This document shows positions 51,202 to 59,865 of a DNA stretch of 64,000 nucleotides, one piece after another. This DNA comes from RUG100 sp050953425 (lineage in GTDB: Bacteria; Bacillota; Clostridia; Peptostreptococcales; Anaerovoracaceae). The stretch covers positions 62,001 through 126,000 of the forward strand of contig JBMNMQ010000005.1 in NCBI GenBank assembly GCA_050953425.1, in the 5' to 3' direction. Each line of letters starts with the position of its first letter. Positions within the stretch are counted from its first letter, which is position 1. The position numbers and the translations under genes are program-made. Below the pieces are notes generated by a model. The model saw only the letters and a program-made list of their open reading frames with translations, ran no database searches and was not told the origin of the DNA.

Positions 51202-52544
51202 CGCATCACCGCCTTCACCGCGTCGATCAGAGCTGACTGCGTTTTGTCTTTACGTCGCAGGGCGTTCAGAATCTGCCCGTCGATGGTGTCCGCAGTGACG
51301 ATGTGCTGGATAACGACAGTCCGGCTTTTCTGTCCTTGTCTCCAGAGTCTCGCGTTCGTCTGTTGGTAAAGTTCAAGACTCCATGTGAGCCCGAACCAGA
51401 CAATCGTGCTTCCGCCGTCTTGCAGATTTAAGCCGTGTCCTGCGGAAGCAGGGTGAATCAGTCCGACCGGGATCTGTCCTGCATTCCAGTCCGTGATATC
51501 CTTGGATGATTTGATTTCTCTTACGTCAAATCGTTTCCGGATTCTCTCAAGATCATGTCGGAACCAGTAGGCGACAAGGAGCGGTTTGCCATTTGCGGCT
51601 TCGATGATATCTTCCAAGGCATCGAGCTTTCGGTCGTGGAATTCTATGATCTTACCGTCGTCCGAATAGACTGCGCCGTTTGAAAGCTGCGCGAGCTTGC
51701 CGGTAAGCGCTGCGGCATTCGCAGCAGTGATCTCATCACCGTGAAGCTGAAGAACAAGATCACTTTTCAGCTCCTCATATCGCTTGCGTTCCTCTTCGGA
51801 AAGATGAACGTCATATTCCGTGGATATGAGCTTTGGCATTTTCAGATGGTCGGTGGACTTCATCGAAATCGTGATGTCGGATATCTGTTGGTAGATTGCA
51901 TCCTCGGCACCGGGCAGCGGTTTGTAGGAGTAGATGATCTCGCCGTTTCTCTTGTCTGGGACAAAGTAGTTCAGCCGGTACTGGCTGATGAATCGCCCGA
52001 GACGTTTTCCCTGATCGAGAAGTTTGAACTCCGCCCATAGATCCATGAGACCATTGGAAGAAGGGGTGCCGGTAAGGCCGACGATCCTTTTTATGAAAGG
52101 ACGAACCTTCATCAATGCTTTGAATCGCTTGGATTTGTGATTCTTGAAGGATGAAAGCTCATCGACAATTACCATGTCGTAATCGAACGGGATGCCGGAG
52201 CTGTCAATCAGCCATCCGAGATTCTCCCGATTGACGATCGTGACATCTGCGCCTTGAAGGAGAGCGGCTTTTCGTTCTCTGGCGGTTCCGACCGCGATTG
52301 CGTAGGTGAGGCCGGACAGGTGCTTCCATTTTTTGATCTCTGCTGGCCAGGTGTCCCTCGCCACACGAAGAGGTGCGACCACCAGAACACGATGAACCAG
52401 AAAGCTGTCGAACAGAAGATTGAAGACAGCCGTCAGGCTGATCACTGTCTTTCCAAGACCCATGTCCAAGAGGATGGCAGCGACCGGATGCGTCTCGATG
52501 TAGTTGATGGCATATTTCTGGTAATCATGGGGTTTGAAGTTCAT
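51198..52544 (-). CDS. SNF2-family helicase / translocase
   Basis: 448 residues: Walker A DMGLGKTVISL, motif II VIVDELSSFK, SGT motif GLTGTPSSN, motif V SAGHGLNLQDGG and motif VI QTNARLWRQGQ. ATP-dependent DNA translocase of the phage replication module. The start overlaps the VRR-NUC gene by 20 bp. Length is typical for phage members. Confidence 0.94.
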   Translation of the reverse strand: MNFKPHDYQKYAINYIETHPVAAILLDMGLGKTVISLTAVFNLLFDSFLVHRVLVVAPLRVARDTWPAEIKKWKHLSGLTYAIAVGTARERKAALLQGADVTIVNRENLGWLIDSSGIPFDYDMVIVDELSSFKNHKSKRFKALMKVRPFIKRIVGLTGTPSSNGLMDLWAEFKLLDQGKRLGRFISQYRLNYFVPDKRNGEIIYSYKPLPGAEDAIYQQISDITISMKSTDHLKMPKLISTEYDVHLSEEERKRYEELKSDLVLQLHGDEITAANAAALTGKLAQLSNGAVYSDDGKIIEFHDRKLDALEDIIEAANGKPLLVAYWFRHDLERIRKRFDVREIKSSKDITDWNAGQIPVGLIHPASAGHGLNLQDGGSTIVWFGLTWSLELYQQTNARLWRQGQKSRTVVIQHIVTADTIDGQILNALRRKDKTQSALIDAVKAVMR

Positions 52545-52806
52545 CCAGCATCCCTCCGATCTCGTCTACGTCATCAATCACATAGACCCGGTATCCCAGC
52601 TTCTGAAGGAGCCGGTGGCGTGCCACCTGAAGCGGTCTCGGCTTTTGCCCGGATGCCTTCAGTTCCGCGAACGCCATATGCCCGTCAGGTAATAAAATGA
52701 GACGGTCGGGCATACCTGCAAAACCCGGAGAGACGAACTTCGGCGCGATCCCGCCCGCGTTTTTTATCATCACGACTAATTTGCGTTCTATTTCCTTTTC
52801 GTTCAT
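52525..52806 (-). CDS. VRR-NUC domain nuclease
   Basis: 93 residues: NEKEIERKLVVMIKNAGGIAPKFVSPGFAGMPDRLILLPDGHMAFAELKASGQKPRPLQVARHRLL, the PD-(D/E)XK VRR-NUC core (GMPDRLI ... AELKA). A stand-alone DNA nuclease of the Holliday-junction/repair type that usually partners the SNF2 helicase downstream, as in this prophage. Confidence 0.93.
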   Translation of the reverse strand: MNEKEIERKLVVMIKNAGGIAPKFVSPGFAGMPDRLILLPDGHMAFAELKASGQKPRPLQVARHRLLQKLGYRVYVIDDVDEIGGMLDELQTP

Positions 52807-52830
52807 GCATTTCTCCTTGAAAAACCTGAG

Positions 52831-52928
52831 GTGTGCAGGTCTCGATAGTCATTTCCTAAAACCCCTATATAAATTTTTATTTTTTCTCTATAGGGACTTT
52901 TGTATATAGACCTTCTCGACCTGCACAC
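52831..52928. repeat. Nested inverted repeats between primase and VRR-NUC genes
   Basis: A perfect 11-bp inverted repeat (GTGTGCAGGTC at 52,831-52,841, GACCTGCACAC at 52,918-52,928) encloses a second 7-bp one (CCCTATA 52,863-52,869, TATAGGG 52,889-52,895) with an AT-only centre. No gene in the 130-bp gap. Possible origin, operator or regulatory hairpin. Confidence 0.6.
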
Positions 52929-52936
52929 TTTTACTT

Positions 52937-55222
52937 TCAGTCCAGAAAATCCTGACCGGTTTTGAGCTTCAGGCCGTAAACGAGAATTCCGGATCTGGTC
53001 TTTTTACGCTTGAATCCTGCCTTCTCCAGATTCCCGTAGAAATCCGTCGTGCTTCTGGCGTACTCACCGGTCTGAAAGCAGACTGCGTGGTATTGCTGAT
53101 AAAGATCCCCGGATTTTTCCGTATATGACGGATCTACGTCGCAATGCTCGTCAATGAACTGCCCGAGCCAGTCATTGTCCTCACGGTATTTGTCAACGGC
53201 GTCTCTGACCGCCTTCGGTTCCGGTATCTTGAATCCCTTTGCGATAGCAATCTCAGCGCCTTCGATAATCCAGGAAAGGATCGCCGGCCCTGCATGCTCG
53301 AAAAGATAGTCGGAGTAATTTTTGATGTCAGATTTCCCGGTGATCTTTGCATTGAACGGAATCACAATGAGCCTGCGCCAGGTACCGTCATCATTGGCGG
53401 ACACCTTTGGCAGGTAATTCGTATAGAGAACGAGTGTATGAGAGGGATCAAAGTGGAACGGGTCCTTATATTTCTTTTCCGCCTCGATCGGGTCGACGCT
53501 GCAGAGCTGCTTTACCATGCCGGTATTGAGCCTTTGACCTTCTTCAAGCTCCGACGCGATGATGAGGCGCTTACCTTTGAGCTCCGCCATTTCCGGTTTG
53601 ACGTTCCTCTTGCAGTTCATGGTGAGTGCTTCAGCGGATATCTTTCCGGAGTAGTTTCCGAGAACCCTCGCTATCGTGTTCCAGAAGGTGGATTTTCCGT
53701 TCGCGCCGCCGCCGTAAGCGATGATCATCTGTTCCGCATAGACGCGTCCGACTGCCGCCATGCCGACGATCTGCTGCACATAGTCGATGAGCTCCATGTC
53801 GCTGCAGAAAAACAGGTCAAGATTCTCAAGCCAGAGATCCTTTCCCTTATCACCGGGAGAGCAGGCTGTAATCTTCGTTATGAGATCGTCGGGGTCATGC
53901 GGATGGCTGCCTGAGAGACCTTTCGTCAGGTCGTAGGTAGCGTCCGGCGTGTTGAGAAGCTCCGGATCGTAGTCGAGTTCCGAAACATCAAGCGCCAGCA
54001 TCGGCTTTGCGGCATTCTGAGCGTTGACGATGTTCTTGTAGTTGCGGTATTTCATGACGAACTTCTTATATGCGTCCGCGCCAAGCAGGGCATAGAGAAG
54101 TCCCATCTTGTTTTCCGGGACGGCATTGACAAGGGCTTTGCTTCTTGATTTGACATCTGATTCTGAGACGCCGATGGCAGTCAGGTTTTCTTCCGCGATC
54201 CGGATCGCCTCCGTTGCGTCGAGCAGCTGATCGTCCATGAAGTTTTCAACGACTCCCAGAGATTTCTGCTTGTCCTCATACCAGCGGTCTCCGCCGAAGG
54301 CGATGAAGTCCGTGGCGCTGGTGAAGCGAAGCTGGTTCTTACATTCCTTGGCGATCACCTTGGCCTCGCCGATGTCGGAGTAGTCTTCCGGCTTTAAGAA
54401 GCTGGTGCCAAACGTATCCTCATACTCATCCGGAGGAACATATCCGTCGCTGCCTTCCACTTTGTTCTTGAAGAACTTCAAAGCGCTGTGCCAGATGGTA
54501 CGCAGCTCCCTTGCGGGAAGCGGAGGTTCACATTTGGCGGCGCGTTCCAGATACGCCTCATAGGCTTTGTCCGTGTTCCCGAAGCGTTTCAGTACGCGGC
54601 CTGCGAAATGAGACATCGTGTTGTTGCGGCTTCCCTCGGGAATGGAGCCTCCGGTGTAGGTCGGTTCCTCCGGTGCTTTCTCATCCGGCGCATTCGGCAG
54701 AATCTCATCAATCGTAAGAGTGCCTTCATGCCAGAACACGTCTTCCGGTTTTACTTTCGTGCCGTACAGAAAACGAGCCGCGTCGAGCGCCTTGGAGTCA
54801 AAGAACGGAAATTGCCGGATACCGGACTTCTTAAGCGCTGTAAAGGCAGCGGCATCTGAGCAGGTGTTGATCGGCGCGACCAGATGAAAACGGGGACGCG
54901 CTGAGTAGCTGTCTTTTTGAAGCATGTTGTGGCGGCTGGGAGAAGCAGCGAACGAGACATCTGCGAGAGCACCCTTGGCCAGCGTTTCCGGTGTCGCCCA
55001 GTCGTCCGGGTTTTCTGAAAAATCGTTGTCACAGTCCCAGACGATAGCGTCGGCGGAGATGAAGTTGTCGTTCGAGCGATAGCTGTTCTGATATGCCGCG
55101 GTCACATGATCGTGGGCGACGGCAGCCGCAAAATCTTCCGGACCATTGATAATCGCTTCATGCGGATAGAGGCAGTTGGCCTCATTTCCCGTGCAGTCGG
55201 CGGTGTATAACGTAAATTTCAT
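52937..55222 (-). CDS. Phage primase-helicase, P4 family (DUF5906/D5-like)
   Basis: 761 residues. An N-terminal prim-pol-like region (residues ~1-200: VTAAYQNSYRSNDNFISADAIVWDCDND ... RFHLVAPI), a D5-N region, then an SF3 helicase with Walker A GGGANGKSTFWNTIARVLG and LKGKRLIIASELEEGQRL. Primes and unwinds phage DNA. It is followed by the nested inverted repeat at 52,831, and is part of the replication operon with the small genes at 55,225 and 55,560. Confidence 0.93.
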   Translation of the reverse strand: MKFTLYTADCTGNEANCLYPHEAIINGPEDFAAAVAHDHVTAAYQNSYRSNDNFISADAIVWDCDNDFSENPDDWATPETLAKGALADVSFAASPSRHNMLQKDSYSARPRFHLVAPINTCSDAAAFTALKKSGIRQFPFFDSKALDAARFLYGTKVKPEDVFWHEGTLTIDEILPNAPDEKAPEEPTYTGGSIPEGSRNNTMSHFAGRVLKRFGNTDKAYEAYLERAAKCEPPLPARELRTIWHSALKFFKNKVEGSDGYVPPDEYEDTFGTSFLKPEDYSDIGEAKVIAKECKNQLRFTSATDFIAFGGDRWYEDKQKSLGVVENFMDDQLLDATEAIRIAEENLTAIGVSESDVKSRSKALVNAVPENKMGLLYALLGADAYKKFVMKYRNYKNIVNAQNAAKPMLALDVSELDYDPELLNTPDATYDLTKGLSGSHPHDPDDLITKITACSPGDKGKDLWLENLDLFFCSDMELIDYVQQIVGMAAVGRVYAEQMIIAYGGGANGKSTFWNTIARVLGNYSGKISAEALTMNCKRNVKPEMAELKGKRLIIASELEEGQRLNTGMVKQLCSVDPIEAEKKYKDPFHFDPSHTLVLYTNYLPKVSANDDGTWRRLIVIPFNAKITGKSDIKNYSDYLFEHAGPAILSWIIEGAEIAIAKGFKIPEPKAVRDAVDKYREDNDWLGQFIDEHCDVDPSYTEKSGDLYQQYHAVCFQTGEYARSTTDFYGNLEKAGFKRKKTRSGILVYGLKLKTGQDFLD

Positions 55223-55224
55223 GT

Positions 55225-55557
55225 TTAATTGCAGACCTCCTTCGATTCGTCCTCGAGCACCTTCGTGATGAATTTGAGTGCCCGGATCATGGTTTCCAGC
55301 TCGCAGTCACCGCCGAGCGTGACTTCAAATCCTGCCACGTCTCCATAGCGGTCGCGTAAAACATGAACGTCCATGTCTGTGCATGCCGCGTCGGAAATCC
55401 TGAAATAGGTTCTGCCGCCATGCCCGGTGTCGCCGCCCATGTAACCGGTGGTTCCGGCTTCCACATCGAGGATGTTGGCGCTTACGACTTCACGTTCATA
55501 GGTTGTGATTTCCGTCCCGTCATCCAGCACCTTGCTGCGTTCGTTAATTTCGTACAT
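55225..55557 (-). CDS. Small hypothetical prophage protein
   Basis: 110 residues: MYEINERSKVLDDGTEITTYEREVVSANILDVEAGTTGYMGGDTGHGGRTYFRISDAACTDMDVHVLRDRYGDVAGFEVTLGGDCELETMIRALKFI, beta-rich and acidic. The start at 55557 follows AGGAGG. It is 2 bp before the primase gene. Conserved in similar prophage replication modules; function unknown. Confidence 0.75.
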   Translation of the reverse strand: MYEINERSKVLDDGTEITTYEREVVSANILDVEAGTTGYMGGDTGHGGRTYFRISDAACTDMDVHVLRDRYGDVAGFEVTLGGDCELETMIRALKFITKVLEDESKEVCN

Positions 55558-55559
55558 GC

Positions 55560-55976
55560 TTAAACCTCCTGACAATCTTCTGTAAAATGGCGCAGACGGT
55601 AGCCTTTCCATCTGGCGCGTCTGATTTCTGCTTCCATCCCGGCGGAGATTCTGTCTCCGAACACCCAGACCTCGGCGCATTTGCTCATCAAGGCATTTCC
55701 AAAGAACAGTCCGAGTGCGCGTTCCGACTCGTCGTTGTCATTGAGAAACTGTGGAAAAAGCAAATGCGGTGCGAGCGGAATGTATCCCTGATCTACGGCA
55801 AAACGGCTGTAGTGTCTGGCCGCGTTTACGTTTTTCTCTATATCCCCGGAATACGGAGAGCAGATGTAGACGATCGGGCGAAAAGCCCTGAGCGACCTTT
55901 GTTCTTCAGCCTTGATGTTTTTAAGAGCCTCGTAGCATGTCGGATCAGGATAGCCTTCACTGTTTTTGAACTCCAT
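55560..55976 (-). CDS. DUF4406-like nucleoside-hydrolase-fold protein
   Basis: 138 residues: VYICSPYSGDIEKNVNAARHYSRFAVDQGYIPLAPHLLFPQFLNDNDESERALGLFFGNALMSKCAEVWVFGDRISAGMEAEI. The SPYSG and D-R-ISAGMEAEI blocks match the DUF4406/nucleoside 2-deoxyribosyltransferase-like family. May handle nucleotides during phage infection. AAGGAGG precedes the start, with hairpin motif copy B ~40 nt upstream. Confidence 0.82.
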   Translation of the reverse strand: MEFKNSEGYPDPTCYEALKNIKAEEQRSLRAFRPIVYICSPYSGDIEKNVNAARHYSRFAVDQGYIPLAPHLLFPQFLNDNDESERALGLFFGNALMSKCAEVWVFGDRISAGMEAEIRRARWKGYRLRHFTEDCQEV

Positions 55977-56015
55977 GCGGTCAACCTCCTTTCCGAGGCG
56001 CTATTCCGCCTCTAC

Positions 56016-56051
56016 TTCCCACTGGAGAAAGAGCGCCGTTTTGAGCGGGAA
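56016..56051 (-). repeat. 36-nt hairpin motif, copy B
   Basis: Minus strand: stem TTCCCGCT / AGTGGGAA (paired change at the third position relative to copies A and C), 20-nt loop beginning CAAA and ending TCTCC. Follows the antirepressor terminator. Confidence 0.75.
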
Positions 56052-56084
56052 AAAATCACCTCCGCTTTTTCACGGAGGTGAGCA
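56052..56084 (-). terminator. Intrinsic terminator after the antirepressor gene
   Basis: Minus-strand CACCTCCG-TGAAAAAG-CGGAGGTG followed by T6. Confidence 0.9.
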
Positions 56085-56092
56085 GAAAAAGG

Positions 56093-56878
56093 TTATTGCT
56101 CGATAAGCGGCAGGTTTCCGTCAGCTTTCATCTGTTCATAGATGAAGAGCCTTCCTGCCTGCGTCCAGTAGGTGTGAACGGCAGTATGGATTTCACCGTC
56201 GTTTCCTGTGAAGGTTGTGGTTTTTGTGGAGGTATAACCTTTGTCGGCATACTGCTGATAGAGGAGCCAGATGCCGCTTGGCTGTCTGAACTGGATGCCT
56301 TTCTCATGCAGCCACTTGTTCATTCGTTTCGCGCTCCAGCCGTAATCCTTGGCAATGACAGAGATGGCGACGAGATCCTTGCAGTTTAAAACCACGTCGT
56401 AATAGCTGGCTTTCGGCTTCATCTCAGCAATCTGCTGTGTCTGGACGGCGACCGTGTTTTCAAGCTGCTGTCTCTTTTCCCGTTCCGCCTTGAGTTCCTG
56501 CAAAGCCGCGATGGCGATATCCGGGTTCTCCAGAATGTCGTCGATAGCATAAAGCCCATGTCTGCGGATAGACGGCAGGACCTCTGAGGTTACCCAATGC
56601 TTGAAACGCTTTGCTGTGGGCAGCTTGCTTCCGAGAATGAGGGAGTACAGACCGGACTCGTTGATAACCGTCATTTCCTGCACTCCTCCAAGGGTGTCAC
56701 ATTTCGTTACTCCCTTGTCCTCGTCATCCACATGGTCAATAACCGCTTTTCTCGGATTGCTGTAGCCGAGGATCATGGCGATGTCCTTGCCGACGAACCA
56801 AGGTTCTCCATCTACAGAGATTGTCCTAATGCTTCCAAATTCCGCGATTACTAAAGGCTGTTCGATTTCTTTTGTCAT
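56093..56878 (-). CDS. Phage antirepressor (BRO-N + KilAC)
   Basis: 261 residues. Residues ~10-110 are a BRO-N domain (FGSIRTISVDGEPWFVGKDIAMILGYSNPRKAVIDHV ... VTSEVLPSIRRHG), residues ~145-255 a KilAC domain (VLNCKDLVAISVIAKDYGWSAKRMNKWLHEKGIQFRQPSGIW). Such proteins antagonise repressors to trigger lytic growth. The start at 56878 follows GGAAAGGA; hairpin motif copy C lies ~50 nt upstream. Monocistronic between two terminators. Confidence 0.93.
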   Translation of the reverse strand: MTKEIEQPLVIAEFGSIRTISVDGEPWFVGKDIAMILGYSNPRKAVIDHVDDEDKGVTKCDTLGGVQEMTVINESGLYSLILGSKLPTAKRFKHWVTSEVLPSIRRHGLYAIDDILENPDIAIAALQELKAEREKRQQLENTVAVQTQQIAEMKPKASYYDVVLNCKDLVAISVIAKDYGWSAKRMNKWLHEKGIQFRQPSGIWLLYQQYADKGYTSTKTTTFTGNDGEIHTAVHTYWTQAGRLFIYEQMKADGNLPLIEQ

Positions 56879-56931
56879 AAGATTTTCCTTTCCGGGCGAG
56901 CGGAAAGTTTTCTGAATGCTCACCCTTTCAC

Positions 56932-56967
56932 TTTCCACTGGAGAAGGGCAGCCGTTTTGAGCGGAAA
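56932..56967 (-). repeat. 36-nt hairpin motif, copy C
   Basis: Minus strand: stem TTTCCGCT / AGTGGAAA, 20-nt loop CAAAACGG... ending TCTCC. Follows the DNA polymerase terminator and leads into the antirepressor gene. Confidence 0.75.
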
Positions 56968-57000
56968 AAAATCACCTCCGCTTTTCAGGCGGAGGTGAGC
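56968..57000 (-). terminator. Intrinsic terminator after the DNA polymerase gene
   Basis: Minus-strand CTCACCTCCGCC-TGAAAAG-CGGAGGTGAT followed by T6; nearly the same sequence as the terminator at 56,052. Confidence 0.9.
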
Positions 57001-57055
57001 ACCGATATTGACGAAGCTATTTCAATCTTTTTTATAGAAAGGTGTGGTATAACCG

Positions 57056-59011
57056 TCAGCGCGAAGGATAAGGCCCAGGCGTCCACGGCGGTGTGCGGCC
57101 CATCTGCTCACAGATCGCATCAAGAGAGACCGACGGGTCTGCTTCGATAATCAGCTCATCATGAACGTGCATGACGATCCGGCAGTTTCGAAGCGTCTTC
57201 ATAGCGTAGCACAGAATGTCGCGGGAAGTGGCCTGTACGATGTTTTCCACGAATTTCGGACCATAGGAGTCGAGACGCTCCCATTTCTTAGAAGGGCCGA
57301 TGCCCTCATAGGTGATACATTCGCTGCCGAACCTGTTTGTTCCGATCTTCGGTTTTACGTAAGCGAGCCTCCTGCCGGAAGGCAACCGGATGAAAAGCAT
57401 CCCGGAGCGGTATTCGATCTTCAAACCGTAAATGATGGAAGGAATATGATAGCGTACGGCGTCCATAACCGCCCGGTCAATGTCCCACCAGAACTGAACA
57501 ATATGTGGATTGGTCTGCCGCCATGCGTCGACCAGCGGAGAAAGCTCGTCCTCGGAAAGACCCATCTCAAGAGCACCCATCGCCTTGAGCGCCCCGACGG
57601 AGCCGCCGTAGCCGAGCGCGAGCTCCGCGATCTTGCCTTTCTGACGCAGGTGGCCGTTCACGCCGTGCTTCACGACCGGCACATGAAACATCTGGCTTGC
57701 TGACGCGCAATAAATGTCACCGCCGTCCTCGAACACCTTCTGCCGCCACTTCTCACCGGCATACCAGGCGATGACCCTCGCTTCGATCGCGGAGAAATCA
57801 GCGACATAAAAGAGCATGCCGTCCTTCGGGATGAAGGCCGTGCGGATGAGCTGAGAGAGCGTGTCCGGGACATCCTCATAGAGCAGCTTGACGGCCTCGA
57901 AGTTTCCGGATTTTACCAGAGCACGCGCGGAGGCCAGGTCTTCCAGATGATTCTGCGGGAGGTTCTGCAATTGGATGAGCCTGCCTGCCCAGCGGCCTGT
58001 TCGGTTTGCGCCGTAGAATGCGAACATGCCTCTGGCCCGGCCGTCATCGCACACGGCCCGCTGCATGGTCTGATATTTCTTCACGGATGACTTTGATAGC
58101 TGCTGGCGGAGCTCAAGGGCTTCCTTAAGTCTTGGCGGAACGGATTCGATGAGCTTGGCGACTTCCTTTTTCCCGAGGCTTTCCACTTCGACTCCCTGCA
58201 AAGCCAGCCACTGTTTCATCTGCTGCACGCTGTTCGGATTATCAAGCGATGTCAGTTCCTTCATGGCAGCGGTGAGTTCCGCACGGGAACGGGTATCCAA
58301 TTCGATCGCTTTTTCCACGAGATCCATATCCAGACGTACGCCGCGGTCGTTGATCTCCTGATCGATGTGGTATTCGTCCCATACGAAGTCCGGCACCGGG
58401 AACTTGGACAGGCGTTCCTTGATTCCCATTTCCGTTTCTACGTCCCGGATGTTATATCGCTTGAAGGCTTCCCATCTATTCAGAGCATCGCGGGGAAGGT
58501 TTCTGGTCCGGCCACCGTTCGATTTCGTTGGAGCACAGGGAACGCAGAAATATTTAATGAGGTCTTTTCCTTCGGTGAGCTTCTGTTTCTCCAGTCCGAG
58601 GACAGCACCGACGCCTTCAAGAGAACGCGGCAGTCCCATCGTGGAAGCCCAGACCATCGAGCATCGCCAGCTTTTTGGACTTAAGAAACGGGCACGTTTC
58701 ATGGACAAAGGATGATCATCGAAAAACGGATCGAGACTGATTTCCATGTCACGAAGATACCTGGAGAGGCATACTCGTTCGAAGTTCGCGTTGTATGCCC
58801 ATTTGACGACCTCGTCACTGACAAGCGCGTCGATGAGTTCCGGCGGAAGCCTTTCTCCCTGTGCGAGGTCGATCGTCTTGACTTCGCCGCCGTCAACGGC
58901 ATATCCGAAAAGCAGAATCTCAAAGGTGGGTGATTCGGCGTACTTGTATACACCGCATTTACCAAGGCTGACGTCGCTATATGTTTCAATGTCGATGCTG
59001 AGTGTTTTCAA
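57056..59011 (-). CDS. Family A DNA polymerase (phage type), probable frameshift at the C-terminus
   Basis: 651 residues as read. 3'-5' exonuclease domain at the N-terminus (SIDIETYSDVSLGKCGVYKY), polymerase motif A VADFSAIEARVIAW, motif B RQKGKIAELALGYGG, motif C MHVHDELIIEAD. Starts with TTG at 59011 after GGAGG. The end reads PPWTPGPYPSR, but removing one C near 57,078 restores PGLILRADGYTTPFYKKD with a stop at 57,022, the conserved family end. Either a real frameshift replacing the last ~17 residues or a sequence error. All catalytic motifs are upstream. Confidence 0.92.
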   Translation of the reverse strand: MKTLSIDIETYSDVSLGKCGVYKYAESPTFEILLFGYAVDGGEVKTIDLAQGERLPPELIDALVSDEVVKWAYNANFERVCLSRYLRDMEISLDPFFDDHPLSMKRARFLSPKSWRCSMVWASTMGLPRSLEGVGAVLGLEKQKLTEGKDLIKYFCVPCAPTKSNGGRTRNLPRDALNRWEAFKRYNIRDVETEMGIKERLSKFPVPDFVWDEYHIDQEINDRGVRLDMDLVEKAIELDTRSRAELTAAMKELTSLDNPNSVQQMKQWLALQGVEVESLGKKEVAKLIESVPPRLKEALELRQQLSKSSVKKYQTMQRAVCDDGRARGMFAFYGANRTGRWAGRLIQLQNLPQNHLEDLASARALVKSGNFEAVKLLYEDVPDTLSQLIRTAFIPKDGMLFYVADFSAIEARVIAWYAGEKWRQKVFEDGGDIYCASASQMFHVPVVKHGVNGHLRQKGKIAELALGYGGSVGALKAMGALEMGLSEDELSPLVDAWRQTNPHIVQFWWDIDRAVMDAVRYHIPSIIYGLKIEYRSGMLFIRLPSGRRLAYVKPKIGTNRFGSECITYEGIGPSKKWERLDSYGPKFVENIVQATSRDILCYAMKTLRNCRIVMHVHDELIIEADPSVSLDAICEQMGRTPPWTPGPYPSR

Positions 59012-59025
59012 TTTCTACCTCCAAT

Positions 59026-59056
59026 CAAACAAGCGGTGGAGACCTCTCCCCACCGC
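59026..59056 (-). terminator. Hairpin between the small membrane protein and DNA polymerase genes
   Basis: Minus-strand GCGGTGGGGA / TCTCCACCGC stem followed by TTGTTTG. It ends about 15 nt before the polymerase start, so it may attenuate rather than stop transcription. Confidence 0.6.
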
Positions 59057-59068
59057 CTGCCGTCTGTT

Positions 59069-59287
59069 TTACTTTGAGTTCAGCTCTTTCATCCGCGCTT
59101 CGTGGTATTCCTTGTCACGCTGTGCCTTTTCAAGCTCGAGCTTTTTCCTATCGGCTTCCCACTTCGCGTTTTCCTTGTCGCGCCTGCGGTCATCGACCGT
59201 ATCAACAATCGAACGAACGATCCAGAAAATGGCGAGGATAATATACAGGGCCAGGGTCAAAGCGCAGAGAACATATGTCCAAGTCAT
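59069..59287 (-). CDS. Small membrane protein with charged helix
   Basis: 72 residues: an N-terminal membrane helix (WTYVLCALTLALYIILAIFWIV) then a highly charged helical tail (DDRRRDKENAKWEADRKKLELEKAQRDKEYHEARMKELNSK). In the replication operon between DUF2815 and polymerase genes. No known family; could anchor replication or act as a phage membrane factor. Confidence 0.65.
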   Translation of the reverse strand: MTWTYVLCALTLALYIILAIFWIVRSIVDTVDDRRRDKENAKWEADRKKLELEKAQRDKEYHEARMKELNSK

Positions 59288-59298
59288 GGTAGCCTCCT

Positions 59299-59865
59299 TC
59301 AGTTCAGGAAATCTTCATCGTCATCGGTTGCAAAATCGGACTCGGCACTTGCCTTGCCTCCGAGCGGCTCACCGTCGCGGATCTTCTGCAGGTTGTTAAG
59401 CCCGCAGGCGATGCCCTTGTTGCCGGAGCTGTTGAAGGCGTAGAAGGTGATGGAAGCACGCCCGTAAACGCCGCTGTACACCTCCGAGCGGGTGAGAATC
59501 GGATTCAGATCAGCATCCACGATGCCCGGCGCTGTTGTGGCGTTCGCATTGACGAAGTAAGCGTTTTTGTACGCCTCATCGTCCGGACGCTCTGCGTCGC
59601 CGTCACGGAGAGGGGTCTTGATCGCCGACAGGGCCGGCACGGTCTTTCCGTTTCCGCGGAGCTTTGCCTCGCCTTCCTTGTAGGCCGCCTCGATGGCCGC
59701 CTTGATCTTGGTAAGCGTTGCGGTATCGGACTTCGGAATGATGAGGCTGACGCTGTATTTAGGAGTCCCGCCGTTGATCGACTTCGGCTCCCAAACGTTT
59801 GCGTAGCTCCAGCGGGTGTTCGGTCCAGTGATGACCTTCATCGGGTTAGCGATTCTTTTACTCAT
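59299..59865 (-). CDS. DUF2815 protein (phage SSB-like)
   Basis: 188 residues: VITGPNTRWSYANVWEPKSINGGTPKYSVSLIIPKSD ... TPLRDGDAERPDDEAYKNAYFVNA ... VYSGVYGRASITFYAFNSSGNKGIACGLNNLQKI, the DUF2815 pattern with an acidic C-terminal tail (DDDEDFLN) as in single-strand DNA-binding proteins. Overlaps the DUF2800 gene by 8 bp; the two are a usual pair. Confidence 0.92.
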   Translation of the reverse strand: MSKRIANPMKVITGPNTRWSYANVWEPKSINGGTPKYSVSLIIPKSDTATLTKIKAAIEAAYKEGEAKLRGNGKTVPALSAIKTPLRDGDAERPDDEAYKNAYFVNANATTAPGIVDADLNPILTRSEVYSGVYGRASITFYAFNSSGNKGIACGLNNLQKIRDGEPLGGKASAESDFATDDDEDFLN

